Source: Gemmatimonadaceae bacterium (GTDB taxonomy: Bacteria > Gemmatimonadota > Gemmatimonadetes > Gemmatimonadales > Gemmatimonadaceae). Taken from it: a DNA stretch of 64,000 bases. Shown here in pieces: positions 17,213 through 26,002 of the stretch; the stretch's first letter is position 1; every line of letters begins with the position of its first letter. A program made the translations under genes and the position numbers. The notes beneath the pieces are model-generated. The model did not search any database, was not told where the DNA came from, and saw only the letters and a program-made list of their open reading frames with translations. Where the stretch lies: the NCBI GenBank assembly GCA_019186945.1, contig JABAQJ010000017.1, forward strand, positions 62,001 to 126,000. Direction: 5' to 3'.

Positions 17213-18825
17213 GGGAGTGGATCGCGCGTCGTTCCCGCCCTCGTCCATCGGGAGATAGTGACAAGCTCGCCGCGCAGGTCCATCACCACGCCTGAGAGTT
17301 GCCGACTGACACCCTGGACGCCACGTGCGTGGTACAGCCACGTGACCGGAAGCGACTCGGAGAGCAGGCGCTGGACGTGTTGCCACGCTGTCCGTTCGCC
17401 GCGCGCGTCGGTACTGGCGCGCACAGCGCCGAAAGCCGAATCCAGCTGCGCGGTATGGAAGCCCGCGTAGTCCAGTGCGCCACCGCTGAGGGCGCCGTCG
17501 AACATTCCGCGCAGGTAGGCGAGTCCCAGATCGCCTGGGACGAGCGTGATCAGGGCATCGAACTCCTTGGCCGGCGCGCGGGCGATGGCGAGGAACGCGC
17601 CGAGTTCGAGCTGGCGTATGGACATGTCGATGCCATGGGCGCGGAGGTCGGCCTGGATCAACTGTTCGATGCTGTTATCGCCGCTCCCGACCGTCAGGAG
17701 CGTGAAGGCCAGCGGAGCACGGCCTTTGCTGCGAATCGCGCCGGACCCGCGCGTCCATCCGGCGGCGTCGAGCAGAGAGTCGGCGATGCGTGCAGGGGAG
17801 CGCGCGCTGGCGGTCCAGGCTGGATGCTCCGGAGGGATGGCGCCGTCGGCTGGCGTGCCAAACCCGGCGAGCGCCACCCTCACCAGTCGTGCGCGATCGA
17901 TCGCGACATCGATGGCGCGTCGTACCCGGATGTCGTCGAGCGGTGGGCGCGCGGTATTGAATACCAGCACCTGGGTGGCGAGGACGGGATACGCGATGGT
18001 TCGGAGAGCCGGGTCGCGATCGACGAGGGCCGCCATGGAGGGTGCGATACCGGCGACGTCGAGATCGCCGGAGACCAGACCAGCGAACTTCGTCGTCGGC
18101 TCGTCCACCAGGGTGACGACGAGACGCTCAATACTTGGTGGTCCACCTAACGACTTCGGAAATGCCGGATTCCTGTCGAAAATCCATCTCTGGCCAGGGT
18201 CGCGGCGCAGGAAACGGAACGGCCCGTTGCCGACCGGCGCCGTGTTGAAGCTGGCGCGGCGCAGATCCCGCGGCGCAACGGACGCGAGCAGGTGTCGTGG
18301 GGCGATCGGAAGCTCGGAGAATACCGTGGACAGCGCTGGCTGTGGGCTCCGGAAGAAAATAGTCAGCGTCGTGTCGTCCGGCGCCGTGACCGAATCGATG
18401 GCAGCAACGTCCGCGGCCCTGGGCGACGCGGACGTCGGATCCATCACCGCGCGCAGCGTAAAGGCGGCATCTCGCGCCGTCGTGCGGACGCCGTCGTGCC
18501 AGTATAGCGATGAGTCGAGAGCGAACGAGAGAACGCGGCGGTCGGCGGACCACGTCCATCGGCGCGCGAAGTACGGCGAGGGTTTGAGCAGCGAATCGTA
18601 ACGCGTCAGTGTCACGAGCAGCGCGTGGCGCTGGACCTGGCGTGCGAGCGGGTGGACGGTGGTGATGGGATTCGCGCCTTCCAGGTCGGCGCCGGTCGCG
18701 TACACCACTGTCCCGGTCCGCTCGGACGGAGCGGCGCAGGCCGCGCCCGACATCAGCGCCACAAGCAGGGCGTTCGTGGCCACCGTTGACGACCGCGCGC
18801 CTCGTGGCAATATCACCGTGTGCAT
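17209..18825 (-). CDS. ABC transporter solute-binding protein, oligopeptide/nickel type (family 5)
   Basis: A 538-residue periplasmic binding protein starting MHTVILPRGARSSTVATNAL. A hydrophobic signal ends in SGAACAAP, a weak lipobox. Family-5 features include VVYATGADLEGANPIT, WTWSADRRVLSFALDSSLYWHDG, PVGNGPFRF, and the late segment VRRAIDVAIDRARLV. It should deliver peptide or oligosaccharide to the two permeases that diverge from it. Its ATG (18825-18823) overlaps the permease GTG (18820-18822) region, so the two genes start head to head with no intergenic space. Its stop overlaps the lyase gene. No ATPase gene of the transporter is in the window. Confidence 0.88.
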   Translation of the reverse strand: MHTVILPRGARSSTVATNALLVALMSGAACAAPSERTGTVVYATGADLEGANPITTVHPLARQVQRHALLVTLTRYDSLLKPSPYFARRWTWSADRRVLSFALDSSLYWHDGVRTTARDAAFTLRAVMDPTSASPRAADVAAIDSVTAPDDTTLTIFFRSPQPALSTVFSELPIAPRHLLASVAPRDLRRASFNTAPVGNGPFRFLRRDPGQRWIFDRNPAFPKSLGGPPSIERLVVTLVDEPTTKFAGLVSGDLDVAGIAPSMAALVDRDPALRTIAYPVLATQVLVFNTARPPLDDIRVRRAIDVAIDRARLVRVALAGFGTPADGAIPPEHPAWTASARSPARIADSLLDAAGWTRGSGAIRSKGRAPLAFTLLTVGSGDNSIEQLIQADLRAHGIDMSIRQLELGAFLAIARAPAKEFDALITLVPGDLGLAYLRGMFDGALSGGALDYAGFHTAQLDSAFGAVRASTDARGERTAWQHVQRLLSESLPVTWLYHARGVQGVSRQLSGVVMDLRGELVTISRWTRAGTTRDPLP

Positions 18826-19800
18826 GCTCTCGTCAGGCGCGCCCTCGATGCATTCCTGCTGTTCTGGCTGGTGGTCACGCTCACCTTCATCCTGGTGCGT
18901 GCGGCACCGGGCGATACGGCGGACCTGCTCGTGCCGCCGTCCGCCAGCGCCGGGGACGTCGCGAGAGCACGTGCCGAGTTCGGGCTCGACGCGCCGCTTG
19001 CCACGCAATATGCACGGTGGGTTGGGCTCGTGTTCAGCGGCGACCTTGGCGAAAGCTTCGCCCTGCGCGAGCCCGTATCCCGGATCCTCGGTCGCACGTT
19101 ACCGGTGTCGCTGTGGCTAGGGACGTGCTCGCTGGCGCTGACATTCCTGCTGGGTATCGGCGTGGCCTTCTGGCAGGTTCGGCACGCTGGATCGCGACTG
19201 GATACGGCGGTGACGTCGGCGACGATCGCGGTGTATGCGGCGCCCAGCTACTGGGTGGCGCTCACACTCGTCGCCGTGTTCACGTACGGTGCGGCACGAC
19301 TTGGGTTTCCGCATTGGGCGCGCCTGCCGGCGTTCGGGATGACGGATCCCGCCCGCATCGGATTCTCGCTTTCCAGCGTAGCTGACCTGCTTCGGCACTC
19401 GGTACTTCCGGTGGCGGTACTGACGTCTGTTGGGGCTGCCGGTATCGCCCGCTATGGCAGATCGCGCTTGCTCGATCTCCTGCACGAAGACTGGGTGCGG
19501 ACAGCGCGAGCGAAAGGCCTGTCGACGCGACAGGTCCATCGCATCCACCTGCTCTGGAATGCCCTTCCGACATTGGTTGTGCTGCTCGGGTTGGCGCTTC
19601 CCGGCGTCGTTGCCGGATCGGTGTTCGTCGAGACTGTATTCGCCTGGCCCGGAATGGGGCGGGCAATGCTGTCGGCCATCGCGTCACGCGACTACCCGGT
19701 GGTAATGGGGGTGACGATCGCCTACGCCTTCGTGGTGATCGTCGCGAACCTCATCGCGGACCTGCTGTTGCCGGCTCTCGATCCACGAAGGCGCGGATGA
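18820..19800 (+). CDS. ABC transporter permease, DppB type
   Basis: A 326-residue inner-membrane permease. The first helix, DAFLLFWLVVTLTFILVRAA, is followed by PGDTADLLVPP, the standard DppB opening, so GTG 18820 is firmly supported. The cytoplasmic EAA loop reads DWVRTARAKGLSTRQVHRIH. The last helix ends ADLLLPALDPRRRG. It pairs with the next gene to form the channel of an oligopeptide-type importer. Its stop overlaps the next start as ATGA. Divergent head-to-head start with the solute-binding protein gene is unusual; transporter genes normally share one strand. Confidence 0.94.
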   Translation: MHALVRRALDAFLLFWLVVTLTFILVRAAPGDTADLLVPPSASAGDVARARAEFGLDAPLATQYARWVGLVFSGDLGESFALREPVSRILGRTLPVSLWLGTCSLALTFLLGIGVAFWQVRHAGSRLDTAVTSATIAVYAAPSYWVALTLVAVFTYGAARLGFPHWARLPAFGMTDPARIGFSLSSVADLLRHSVLPVAVLTSVGAAGIARYGRSRLLDLLHEDWVRTARAKGLSTRQVHRIHLLWNALPTLVVLLGLALPGVVAGSVFVETVFAWPGMGRAMLSAIASRDYPVVMGVTIAYAFVVIVANLIADLLLPALDPRRRG

Positions 19801-20630
19801 CGCGGGCAGCGCGCCTCTCGCTGTGGTGCCTTGTGGCGCTCGCCGTTGCCGCCGCGGTCGTGCCGGCGATGTCGCCCCAGGACGGGCAAGTCCTCGCCGA
19901 TGGGCTGGTGGAGCCTCTGGGAAGGGATGGCTCCGGCCACTGGCACCTGTTCGGTACCGATCGCTTCGGCCGCGACCTGGTGGTGCGGATCCTGGTTGCC
20001 GCCCGGTTGTCGCTGGCCATCGGCATCGGCGGATCGCTTCTGGCATCGGCGGTAGGCGTGGCGGTTGGCGCGTGGGCGGGGTGGAGCCGGGGTGTTGTGG
20101 ATCGTGTGGCGATGGCACTGGCGGACATGCTCCTCGCCATCCCGCGCCTGATCCTGTTGCTGCTGGTGGCTGCGCTCTGGCAACCCGGTGCCGGAACGGT
20201 CGTGCTGGTGCTCGCCGTCACTGGATGGATGGGTGTCGCCCGAATGATCCGCGCCGAAGTGCTCGGCGTCCGCGAACTGCCGTTCGTGCAGGGGGCGACG
20301 GCATTGGGCAGTCGACCGGCGCGTCTGTTGTGGCGTCACGTCGTGCCTAACGCGATCGGCCCGGCGATAGTCGCCACCACGCTTGGGGTCGGTAACGCCA
20401 TCGTCCTCGAAAGCGGCCTGGCGTTCCTCGGCCTTGGCGTCCAGCCTCCCGATCCCAGCTGGGGAAACATGATTGCCGGCGGACGCGAACTCATCGTCAC
20501 CGCTCCGTGGATCGCGATCGCACCCGGCCTGGCGCTGATCCTCACTGTCCTGGCGACGACGGTAATTGGCGATGCACTGCGCGACCATTTGTCCGGCCAT
20601 CGCGTCGTCGTTCTGGCCGACCGCGCCTAG
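19797..20630 (+). CDS. ABC transporter permease, DppC type
   Basis: A 277-residue permease with the DppC layout: first helix LWCLVALAVAAAVVPAM, then the periplasmic loop ending HLFGTDRFGRDLVVRIL, a hallmark of DppC, then five further helices. The EAA loop reads REL-PFVQGATALGSRPARLLWR. The end VIGDALRDHLSG is the usual DppC C-terminus. ATG 19797 overlaps the DppB stop. An AT-poor 136-bp gap follows, then dodecin. No DppD or DppF ATPase follows, so the importer must borrow an ATPase encoded elsewhere. Confidence 0.94.
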   Translation: MTRAARLSLWCLVALAVAAAVVPAMSPQDGQVLADGLVEPLGRDGSGHWHLFGTDRFGRDLVVRILVAARLSLAIGIGGSLLASAVGVAVGAWAGWSRGVVDRVAMALADMLLAIPRLILLLLVAALWQPGAGTVVLVLAVTGWMGVARMIRAEVLGVRELPFVQGATALGSRPARLLWRHVVPNAIGPAIVATTLGVGNAIVLESGLAFLGLGVQPPDPSWGNMIAGGRELIVTAPWIAIAPGLALILTVLATTVIGDALRDHLSGHRVVVLADRA

Positions 20631-20766
20631 CACAGTAAGCCGCCGTAGATGCTGGCGTCACGGCGACCGTGCCGTCATGTTGAGAACATCGTGCGACCTG
20701 CCGCGCGCCATCTGGCCTCCGCAGCACCGTCGCCCCGCACCTTACACCCAGATTCGGGAGGTCCGT

Positions 20767-20970
20767 GTGGCCATCGCCAAGGTTTCGGAAATCATTGCGT
20801 CGAGCACCAAGAGCTTCGACGACGCCATTCAGAATGGACTCAAGCGCGCAAACAAGACTCTACGCGGCGTCAGCGGCGCTTGGGTCAAGAGCATGCGCGT
20901 CGAACTCAAGAACGGGAAAATTCAGGAGTATCGCGTTTCGCTCAAAGTCACGTTCGTCCTGAGCGATTGA
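20767..20970 (+). CDS. Dodecin (small flavin-binding protein)
   Basis: A 67-residue protein that fits the dodecin family over its full length: [20 protein letters not shown], then [13 protein letters not shown], and the end [13 protein letters not shown]. Dodecins form hollow 12-mers that store flavin and buffer free riboflavin derivatives in the cytosol. The conserved tryptophan of the flavin pocket is present in GAWVKSM. GTG 20767 is chosen because GGAGG lies 5 bases before it and the residues that follow match the family start. It is followed after 31 bp by a LysM gene on the same strand. Confidence 0.92.
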   Translation: MAIAKVSEIIASSTKSFDDAIQNGLKRANKTLRGVSGAWVKSMRVELKNGKIQEYRVSLKVTFVLSD

Positions 20971-21001
20971 CGACACGGACCACACATTACCGGCAGCCAC
21001 C

Positions 21002-21253
21002 ATGACGAACCCGAACGAGCCGCTTCCGGATTTCTCCGATGTGGAGAGCGGCAGTTCCTCGGCGTCGATGCCCGAGGCGGAAGCGCAACAGCAGACCTAC
21101 ACCGTGAAGTCCGGCGACTCCCTTTCCAGGATTTCGCGCCAGGTGTACGGCGACGCCAGCAAGTGGAAGCTGATTTGGGAGGCGAACAAGGACATCGTCC
21201 GGAATCCTGACTTGATCCACCCGGGTCAAGTTCTAAGGATCCCGCAGGCCTAA
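21002..21253 (+). CDS. LysM domain protein
   Basis: An 83-residue protein with one LysM module in its second half: [20 protein letters not shown], then [20 protein letters not shown] and RIPQA. LysM binds N-acetylglucosamine chains of peptidoglycan. The first 35 residues are acidic and serine-rich, with no signal peptide or membrane helix, like small cytoplasmic LysM proteins of the YgaU/XkdP kind. Its stop TAA lies inside an RCCTAACG motif. It lies between dodecin and a lipoprotein gene, all three closely spaced and likely cotranscribed. Confidence 0.9.
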   Translation: MTNPNEPLPDFSDVESGSSSASMPEAEAQQQTYTVKSGDSLSRISRQVYGDASKWKLIWEANKDIVRNPDLIHPGQVLRIPQA

Positions 21254-21266
21254 CGAGGTGCGAAGC

Positions 21267-21719
21267 ATGTCTCGATTCCAGACGGCCCCAGCCGTACTCC
21301 TTGTTTGCAGCATCGCGCTCGCGTGCGGCAAGAAGGCAGAACAGGCGACCGATTCCGCGGTCGCTGTCGCGCCGGCCCCCTCGCCCAGCGTGTCTGCGAT
21401 CGCACTTGGCCGCCACCTCGGTAGCAACAACGTCGTGTCGGACACGGCATCGGTGTTCGGCAGGCGCGATACGATCTACGTATCGGTCACCGTGCAGAAC
21501 GCGGCACCGACATCGGCGCTGACCGCCAAGTGGACGTTCCAAACCGGTCAACTCGTGGACTCGACGTCGCAGGCCATCGCACGAACGGATGCGACCAACG
21601 CGACTACGGTGACCGAGTTTCACATCTCGAAGAAGTCCGCGTGGCCAGCCGGGAAATACAAGGTGGAAATCTGGTTGGACGGCGCCACGGTTGGATCGCG
21701 GGACTTCCAGGTCAAGTAG
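21267..21719 (+). CDS. Small lipoprotein of unknown function
   Basis: A 150-residue protein starting MSRFQTAPAVLLVCSIALAC, a lipoprotein signal with lipobox ALAC, followed by GKK and an Ala/Pro linker to about residue 45. The rest is a single beta-sandwich-like domain (VSVTVQNAAPTSALTAKWTF ... GKYKVEIWLDGATVGSRDFQVK) resembling secreted Ig-like domains that bind or present partners. ATG 21267 is preferred over GTG 21258 because of the gap to GAGG. I do not know its function. It ends 6 bases before the convergent GH38 gene. Confidence 0.75.
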   Translation: MSRFQTAPAVLLVCSIALACGKKAEQATDSAVAVAPAPSPSVSAIALGRHLGSNNVVSDTASVFGRRDTIYVSVTVQNAAPTSALTAKWTFQTGQLVDSTSQAIARTDATNATTVTEFHISKKSAWPAGKYKVEIWLDGATVGSRDFQVK

Positions 21720-21725
21720 ACGGCG

Positions 21726-24434
21726 CTATCCGTCCGGCGCAACCTCGGCCGGCAGCCATCGCCGCAACAGGATGGTGACGACCGATCGCGGTGGAGCGAT
21801 GAAGGCGACTCGCCCTTCCGCGATCGGTAATGCGCCTAACGGGGTTTCGTCGAGGCGTGCCAGCATGGCATCGATCGCACCGGGAAGTCGCCAGCTTCCC
21901 TCGACACACTCCTCCAGTACGTTCAGACAGCGCACCGCCGTCCACGACCGATCCTCCCCGGGCTTCGCGCACGAGAAGACCAGCCCGCGACCGGCTAGTT
22001 CGATGCCGTGGAAGGCGACCGGAGGATCGATGGCAGAACGCCAGGTCGTCCCGACGATGGGGAGCAACACGTCTTCCGCCATCTCATGCACCGCCACGAC
22101 CTGGTCCGGCGTCCGCGGCCCGTGCAGCGCCAGGGCGAACGTTGCCTCGTACGGTCCCCTGCTCTGTGCCATGGGTGTGGCCGTGGGCCATCCCGCATGA
22201 CCCGGACGCTCCGGCAGGTGGGCGCGAGACAGGTCACCGGTGGATCGCACGAGCGTAATGGCAATCGACGCGTCGTCGTCCGCCTCGTACTCCGCGAGTC
22301 CGTCACTGAACACGGTCGTCCCGGACCGTGCCGAGTAGCGCGAGACGAACCGATGGAGCGGCGCACCCGGTTGCAGCTGTTCGACAGCCCGGTCGGCGCA
22401 GCGAAGTTCCGGTCGCGCGCGCTCGACGTCGCCGAACATCGCGTCCGCCCAGGTTCGCGCGCTCGCAATCCCGGTATCGAGGCGGACTCGGAGCCGTGCA
22501 TCCGACGCCCGCCACACGCCTCGCACGACTATTCGCACGAACGAGGCGCCGGCGTCCAGCTGCAACCTCGCCTCCACCAGTGCCATCGTCCGACGATGCC
22601 GCACTCGCTCCCCCGTCGCCGTGTGCACGGTTCGCTCGGCGACCGGTACGGTCCACCATGTCGTGAGTTCGCTGCGCCACGGACCCTTCGCCGTCACGCG
22701 CCATCGCGCCAGAGTCCCGATGCAGCGGGATCCTGTGAGAATCGACGGCGTGTAGAGGTCGCCTGCGTCCGCCTCTGACTCGAACGACAGGAAAGCCGGA
22801 AGCTCACGTGCGCCGGCTGTGAGCCTGATCGCGTCGCCCCGAACCTCGACAGACAGCACGCCATTCGCGATGGACGCCGATCCGGCACTTGCCGGCACAA
22901 CGGACTCGGCGGCCCGGACATCGCCGCGGCCCGGAGGCACAACGCGCATCCCGTATGCCGGAACGGCGTCGATCCACGTGAGAGCGCGCCGGCGCTCGAC
23001 CAGTTCGTCGCGCGGATAGTCCCGCGGCGATTCTTCTCGAATGTGCAGGCGTTTCCGGGCCAGGGTTTGAAACGTAGGCAGGCCATGGAGCGACCGGCTC
23101 CCTGAGTTCGGAATCGCCTGAGGCGCCAGGGACGCCGAACCCGGTCCGACACGCACGTGAGCGAGCGGCACATCCCATTCGATCTCTACCACGCCGCTCC
23201 GCGGGCGCGGCGCCCGATTGCGAACGATCAGGCGGGGACGCCATGCGTCGACATCGCTACGCGCCAGGTCCGGCCTGTGGCCCAGCAATTCCCGAAGGGT
23301 GCGATAACGGAGAAACTCGCCTTCGCGAATCGCGGCGACGAGCCGGGCATCCACGGCTGTCGCGACATCGTCCGTCGAGCAGCCGCAGAGAGAATCGTGC
23401 GGATGGGCCAGCAGCACTGCGCGCCAGCATGCGTCCACGAGGACCGCCGAGTGTGCGGCACCGCGCCGCGGGAGGAACGCTACCCAGGGCTCGACGTCGC
23501 GGACCAGGAGCCGCTCGACACGGGCATTGGCTCGCTTCTGCGCCGCTCGCGCTCCAAGCGTTCCACCTAACGTCCAGGTGTAGCCATACGAGTCGCGCAA
23601 TTCGCCGCGGATCGACGGCAGGCGCTCCGCTGCCGCCCGCGAGACGATTTCTCCCGCCAGCTGCGCCAAGCCGGCGGCACGCACCCGGTCCGGAATCGCA
23701 GCCTCTCCGAGTTCGGCTAGCGCCCGATCGAGATTGAGCTGGCGGGCATGGTGATCGGCGCCGTTGGGCAGCAACACGATGCCAAGCATGCTCCGACCAC
23801 CAAGGATGTCGCGAAGCTCGCGCCAGCGTCGAGTCGCCGCGTCGGAAGCGATCGGCAGCGACGCGCCAATCTCGTAGCCATCTGGAGCGAGATGCAGGAG
23901 GACGCACTCCCGACCGCTGGGCGCACGCCAGCGGACGAGATCGCCGGCCGGCCAGCGGGCACCGCCGTACCCGCGCCAGACGATGGCGAGACCGGCCCCG
24001 AAACCGTGGGCCAACTCCGGGAGAGCGGCCGGATGGCCGAACGCGTCCGGTGAGTAGAGCACGGGAGGCGGCGATGCTCCCAGCCGGCGCAAGACACGCG
24101 AACCGGCGAGCAGGTTACGGACAAGGGCCTCAGCCGAAGGGATGAGTTCGTCGGAGAGTACGAACCATGGCCCTGCTTCCAGTCGCCCATCCGCGAAAGC
24201 CCGGCGCAGATCGCTGGAGCGCTCAGGCCGCACGTCGAGATAATCGTCGACCAGGATCGCCTGGCCATCCAGCAGGAACGGAGCGGTGCCTGGCCTATCC
24301 AGCAGATCGTCAATGAGTGCGACCAGGAGCTGCCGGAACTCGCCCGCCGTCCGATACCACTCTCTGTCCCAGTGCGTGTGTGAGACGACCAGTACGTCGA
24401 GTGGGCCGGCACCGGGATGGCGTGGATCTGGCAT
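21726..24434 (-). CDS. Glycoside hydrolase family 38 alpha-mannosidase
   Basis: A 902-residue protein starting MPDPRHPGAGPLDVLVVSHT. The motif SHTHWDREWY (residues 18-27) holds His21 and Asp23 for zinc. YSPDAFGHPAALPELAHGFG carries the likely nucleophile aspartate, and HDSLCGCSTDDV the third histidine region. The C-terminal part is beta-rich, as in other GH38 enzymes, which remove alpha-mannose from glycans. There is no signal peptide, so it should act in the cytosol on imported oligomannose. Upstream frame to 24470 uses TTG and is not needed. Gene neighbours include lyase and transport genes, supporting glycan use. Confidence 0.92.
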   Translation of the reverse strand: MPDPRHPGAGPLDVLVVSHTHWDREWYRTAGEFRQLLVALIDDLLDRPGTAPFLLDGQAILVDDYLDVRPERSSDLRRAFADGRLEAGPWFVLSDELIPSAEALVRNLLAGSRVLRRLGASPPPVLYSPDAFGHPAALPELAHGFGAGLAIVWRGYGGARWPAGDLVRWRAPSGRECVLLHLAPDGYEIGASLPIASDAATRRWRELRDILGGRSMLGIVLLPNGADHHARQLNLDRALAELGEAAIPDRVRAAGLAQLAGEIVSRAAAERLPSIRGELRDSYGYTWTLGGTLGARAAQKRANARVERLLVRDVEPWVAFLPRRGAAHSAVLVDACWRAVLLAHPHDSLCGCSTDDVATAVDARLVAAIREGEFLRYRTLRELLGHRPDLARSDVDAWRPRLIVRNRAPRPRSGVVEIEWDVPLAHVRVGPGSASLAPQAIPNSGSRSLHGLPTFQTLARKRLHIREESPRDYPRDELVERRRALTWIDAVPAYGMRVVPPGRGDVRAAESVVPASAGSASIANGVLSVEVRGDAIRLTAGARELPAFLSFESEADAGDLYTPSILTGSRCIGTLARWRVTAKGPWRSELTTWWTVPVAERTVHTATGERVRHRRTMALVEARLQLDAGASFVRIVVRGVWRASDARLRVRLDTGIASARTWADAMFGDVERARPELRCADRAVEQLQPGAPLHRFVSRYSARSGTTVFSDGLAEYEADDDASIAITLVRSTGDLSRAHLPERPGHAGWPTATPMAQSRGPYEATFALALHGPRTPDQVVAVHEMAEDVLLPIVGTTWRSAIDPPVAFHGIELAGRGLVFSCAKPGEDRSWTAVRCLNVLEECVEGSWRLPGAIDAMLARLDETPLGALPIAEGRVAFIAPPRSVVTILLRRWLPAEVAPDG

Positions 24435-24538
24435 CCCGGCGAGTCTGTCGGGTCGCTGGCGGTAACGCAAGCGGCTGGGCGTTGACCCCAGGACGCCTAC
24501 CGTCGAGGTTTCGCGTCGCTCTTCCTCGAATCCCCATC

Positions 24539-25180
24539 ATGTCATTCCTTGCCGATCTTTTCGAACGACTGCGCGACCTACCAGCGCTCGTGCAGTGGGC
24601 CGGCTACTTCGGCCTTACCGCCATCATTTTCACGGAGACCGGGCTGTTCTTCGGGTTCTTCCTCCCCGGCGACTCCCTGCTAGTGACCGCCGGCCTCCTT
24701 GCCTCGCAGGGTTTCGCGCTCGATGTGTACCAGCTCGGTCTGCTGTTGAACGTTGCAGCCATCGTCGGCGACAACACGAACTACTGGATCGGCCGCCTGA
24801 CGGGTGCGCGGATCTTCAATAGGAGCGAGTCGATCTTCTTCCACCGGAAGCATGTGGACCGGGCCCATGCATTCTACGAGAAGCACGGGCCGAAGACCGT
24901 GGTGCTCGCGCGGTTCATGCCGATCATTCGCACTTTCGCTCCGCTCGTGGCCGGGGTAGGTCGAATGGACTACAAGGTCTTTCTGACGTTCAGCATCCTG
25001 GGCGGGACCGTTTGGATCTGGAGCATGCTCTTCACGGGATATTTCCTCGGACAGTATGTTCCGGGTATCGACAAGCGCATCGAGCTCGTGATCATCACGG
25101 TGATTTTCCTGTCGATTCTCCCGGGGCTGCTGGCGTGGCTTAAGGAACGACGTCACGCCACGCAGGTAGCGGGGAAGTAA
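24539..25180 (+). CDS. DedA family membrane protein
   Basis: A 213-residue membrane protein beginning [15 protein letters not shown]. The DedA core is clear: [19 protein letters not shown], the re-entrant loop with GD, and later [20 protein letters not shown] with the conserved arginine pair, then [16 protein letters not shown]. DedA proteins (SNARE-associated/VTT fold) move undecaprenyl phosphate or other lipids across the inner membrane. The start is set by ATG 24539, 104 bp from the divergent GH38 start. The frame is open further upstream but that part lacks membrane character. It ends 47 bp before sodA. Confidence 0.93.
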   Translation: MSFLADLFERLRDLPALVQWAGYFGLTAIIFTETGLFFGFFLPGDSLLVTAGLLASQGFALDVYQLGLLLNVAAIVGDNTNYWIGRLTGARIFNRSESIFFHRKHVDRAHAFYEKHGPKTVVLARFMPIIRTFAPLVAGVGRMDYKVFLTFSILGGTVWIWSMLFTGYFLGQYVPGIDKRIELVIITVIFLSILPGLLAWLKERRHATQVAGK

Positions 25181-25227
25181 CTCATGCGACGCCGGTGGCG
25201 TCGCCTTCACATCGGAGAGTTCACGAC

Positions 25228-25836
25228 ATGGCACATGCACTTTCGCCCTTGCCATACGCATTCGATGGCCTGGAACCGCACATCGACGCGCAGACGATGC
25301 AGATCCACCACGGAAAGCATCATCAGGCATATGTCAACAACCTTAACGCGGCGCTGGACAAGCATCCGTCGCTACATGCCAAGTCCGTCGATGCCCTGGT
25401 GAGTGACCTGGCATCCGTTCCCGAGGACATTCGCACCGCGGTACGCAACAATGGCGGTGGGCACTGGAACCACACGTTGTTCTGGCAGGTGATGGCGCCG
25501 GGTGCGGGTGGTGAACCTGGCGGTGCGCTGGGCGACGCCATCCGGGCGTCGTTCGGCGATTTCGCCGGATTTCGGGAGCAATTCGCAGCTGCTGGCGCTG
25601 GCCGATTCGGTTCAGGGTGGGCTTGGCTGGTGAGGAAGGGCAGCGTCCTGTCGATCTCTTCGACGCCAAACCAGGACAATCCGCTGATGGACGGTGTGAG
25701 CGCCGGCAACGTGCTGCTCGGACTCGACGTGTGGGAACACGCCTACTACCTGCGGTACCAGAACCGGCGCCCCGATTACATCGCGGCCTGGTGGAACGTG
25801 GTGAACTGGGGTGAGGTGGCGAGACGGTTCGGTTGA
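25228..25836 (+). CDS. sodA: Superoxide dismutase, Mn/Fe type
   Basis: A 202-residue cytosolic enzyme that converts superoxide to oxygen and peroxide. Metal ligands are visible: His27 in [14 protein letters not shown], His82 in [11 protein letters not shown], and the Asp and His of [14 protein letters not shown]. The pair GGGHWNH and [10 protein letters not shown] places the outer-sphere glutamine on the C-terminal side, as in manganese enzymes, so sodA is favoured, though cambialistic activity cannot be excluded. ATG 25228 has GGAGAG 8 bases upstream; the earlier ATG 25195 would add an unusual tail. It is followed by a 13-bp hairpin. Confidence 0.95.
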   Translation: MAHALSPLPYAFDGLEPHIDAQTMQIHHGKHHQAYVNNLNAALDKHPSLHAKSVDALVSDLASVPEDIRTAVRNNGGGHWNHTLFWQVMAPGAGGEPGGALGDAIRASFGDFAGFREQFAAAGAGRFGSGWAWLVRKGSVLSISSTPNQDNPLMDGVSAGNVLLGLDVWEHAYYLRYQNRRPDYIAAWWNVVNWGEVARRFG

Positions 25837-25851
25837 TCGAGTGCCATTGTC

Positions 25852-25886
25852 GCTAGAGCCGGGCTCAAACGGCGCCCGGCTCTAGC
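25852..25886. terminator. Bidirectional hairpin between sodA and speA
   Basis: GCTAGAGCCGGGC and GCCCGGCTCTAGC form a perfect 13-bp stem around a 9-base loop. It sits 15 bases after the sodA stop and 116 bases after the speA stop on the other strand. A T-rich tail is lacking on both sides, so its action as an intrinsic terminator is likely but not proven. Confidence 0.6.
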
Positions 25887-26002
25887 TGAAGTCGACTTGC
25901 TTGGGGAGGGAGCGAAGGCTGGCCACGCGCCACTTGGCGGCGTCGCTCACTTTGGGATGCACTTCCAAGTCAGATTGCTTGCAGCGGCGTACGCCGGCCC
26001 CG

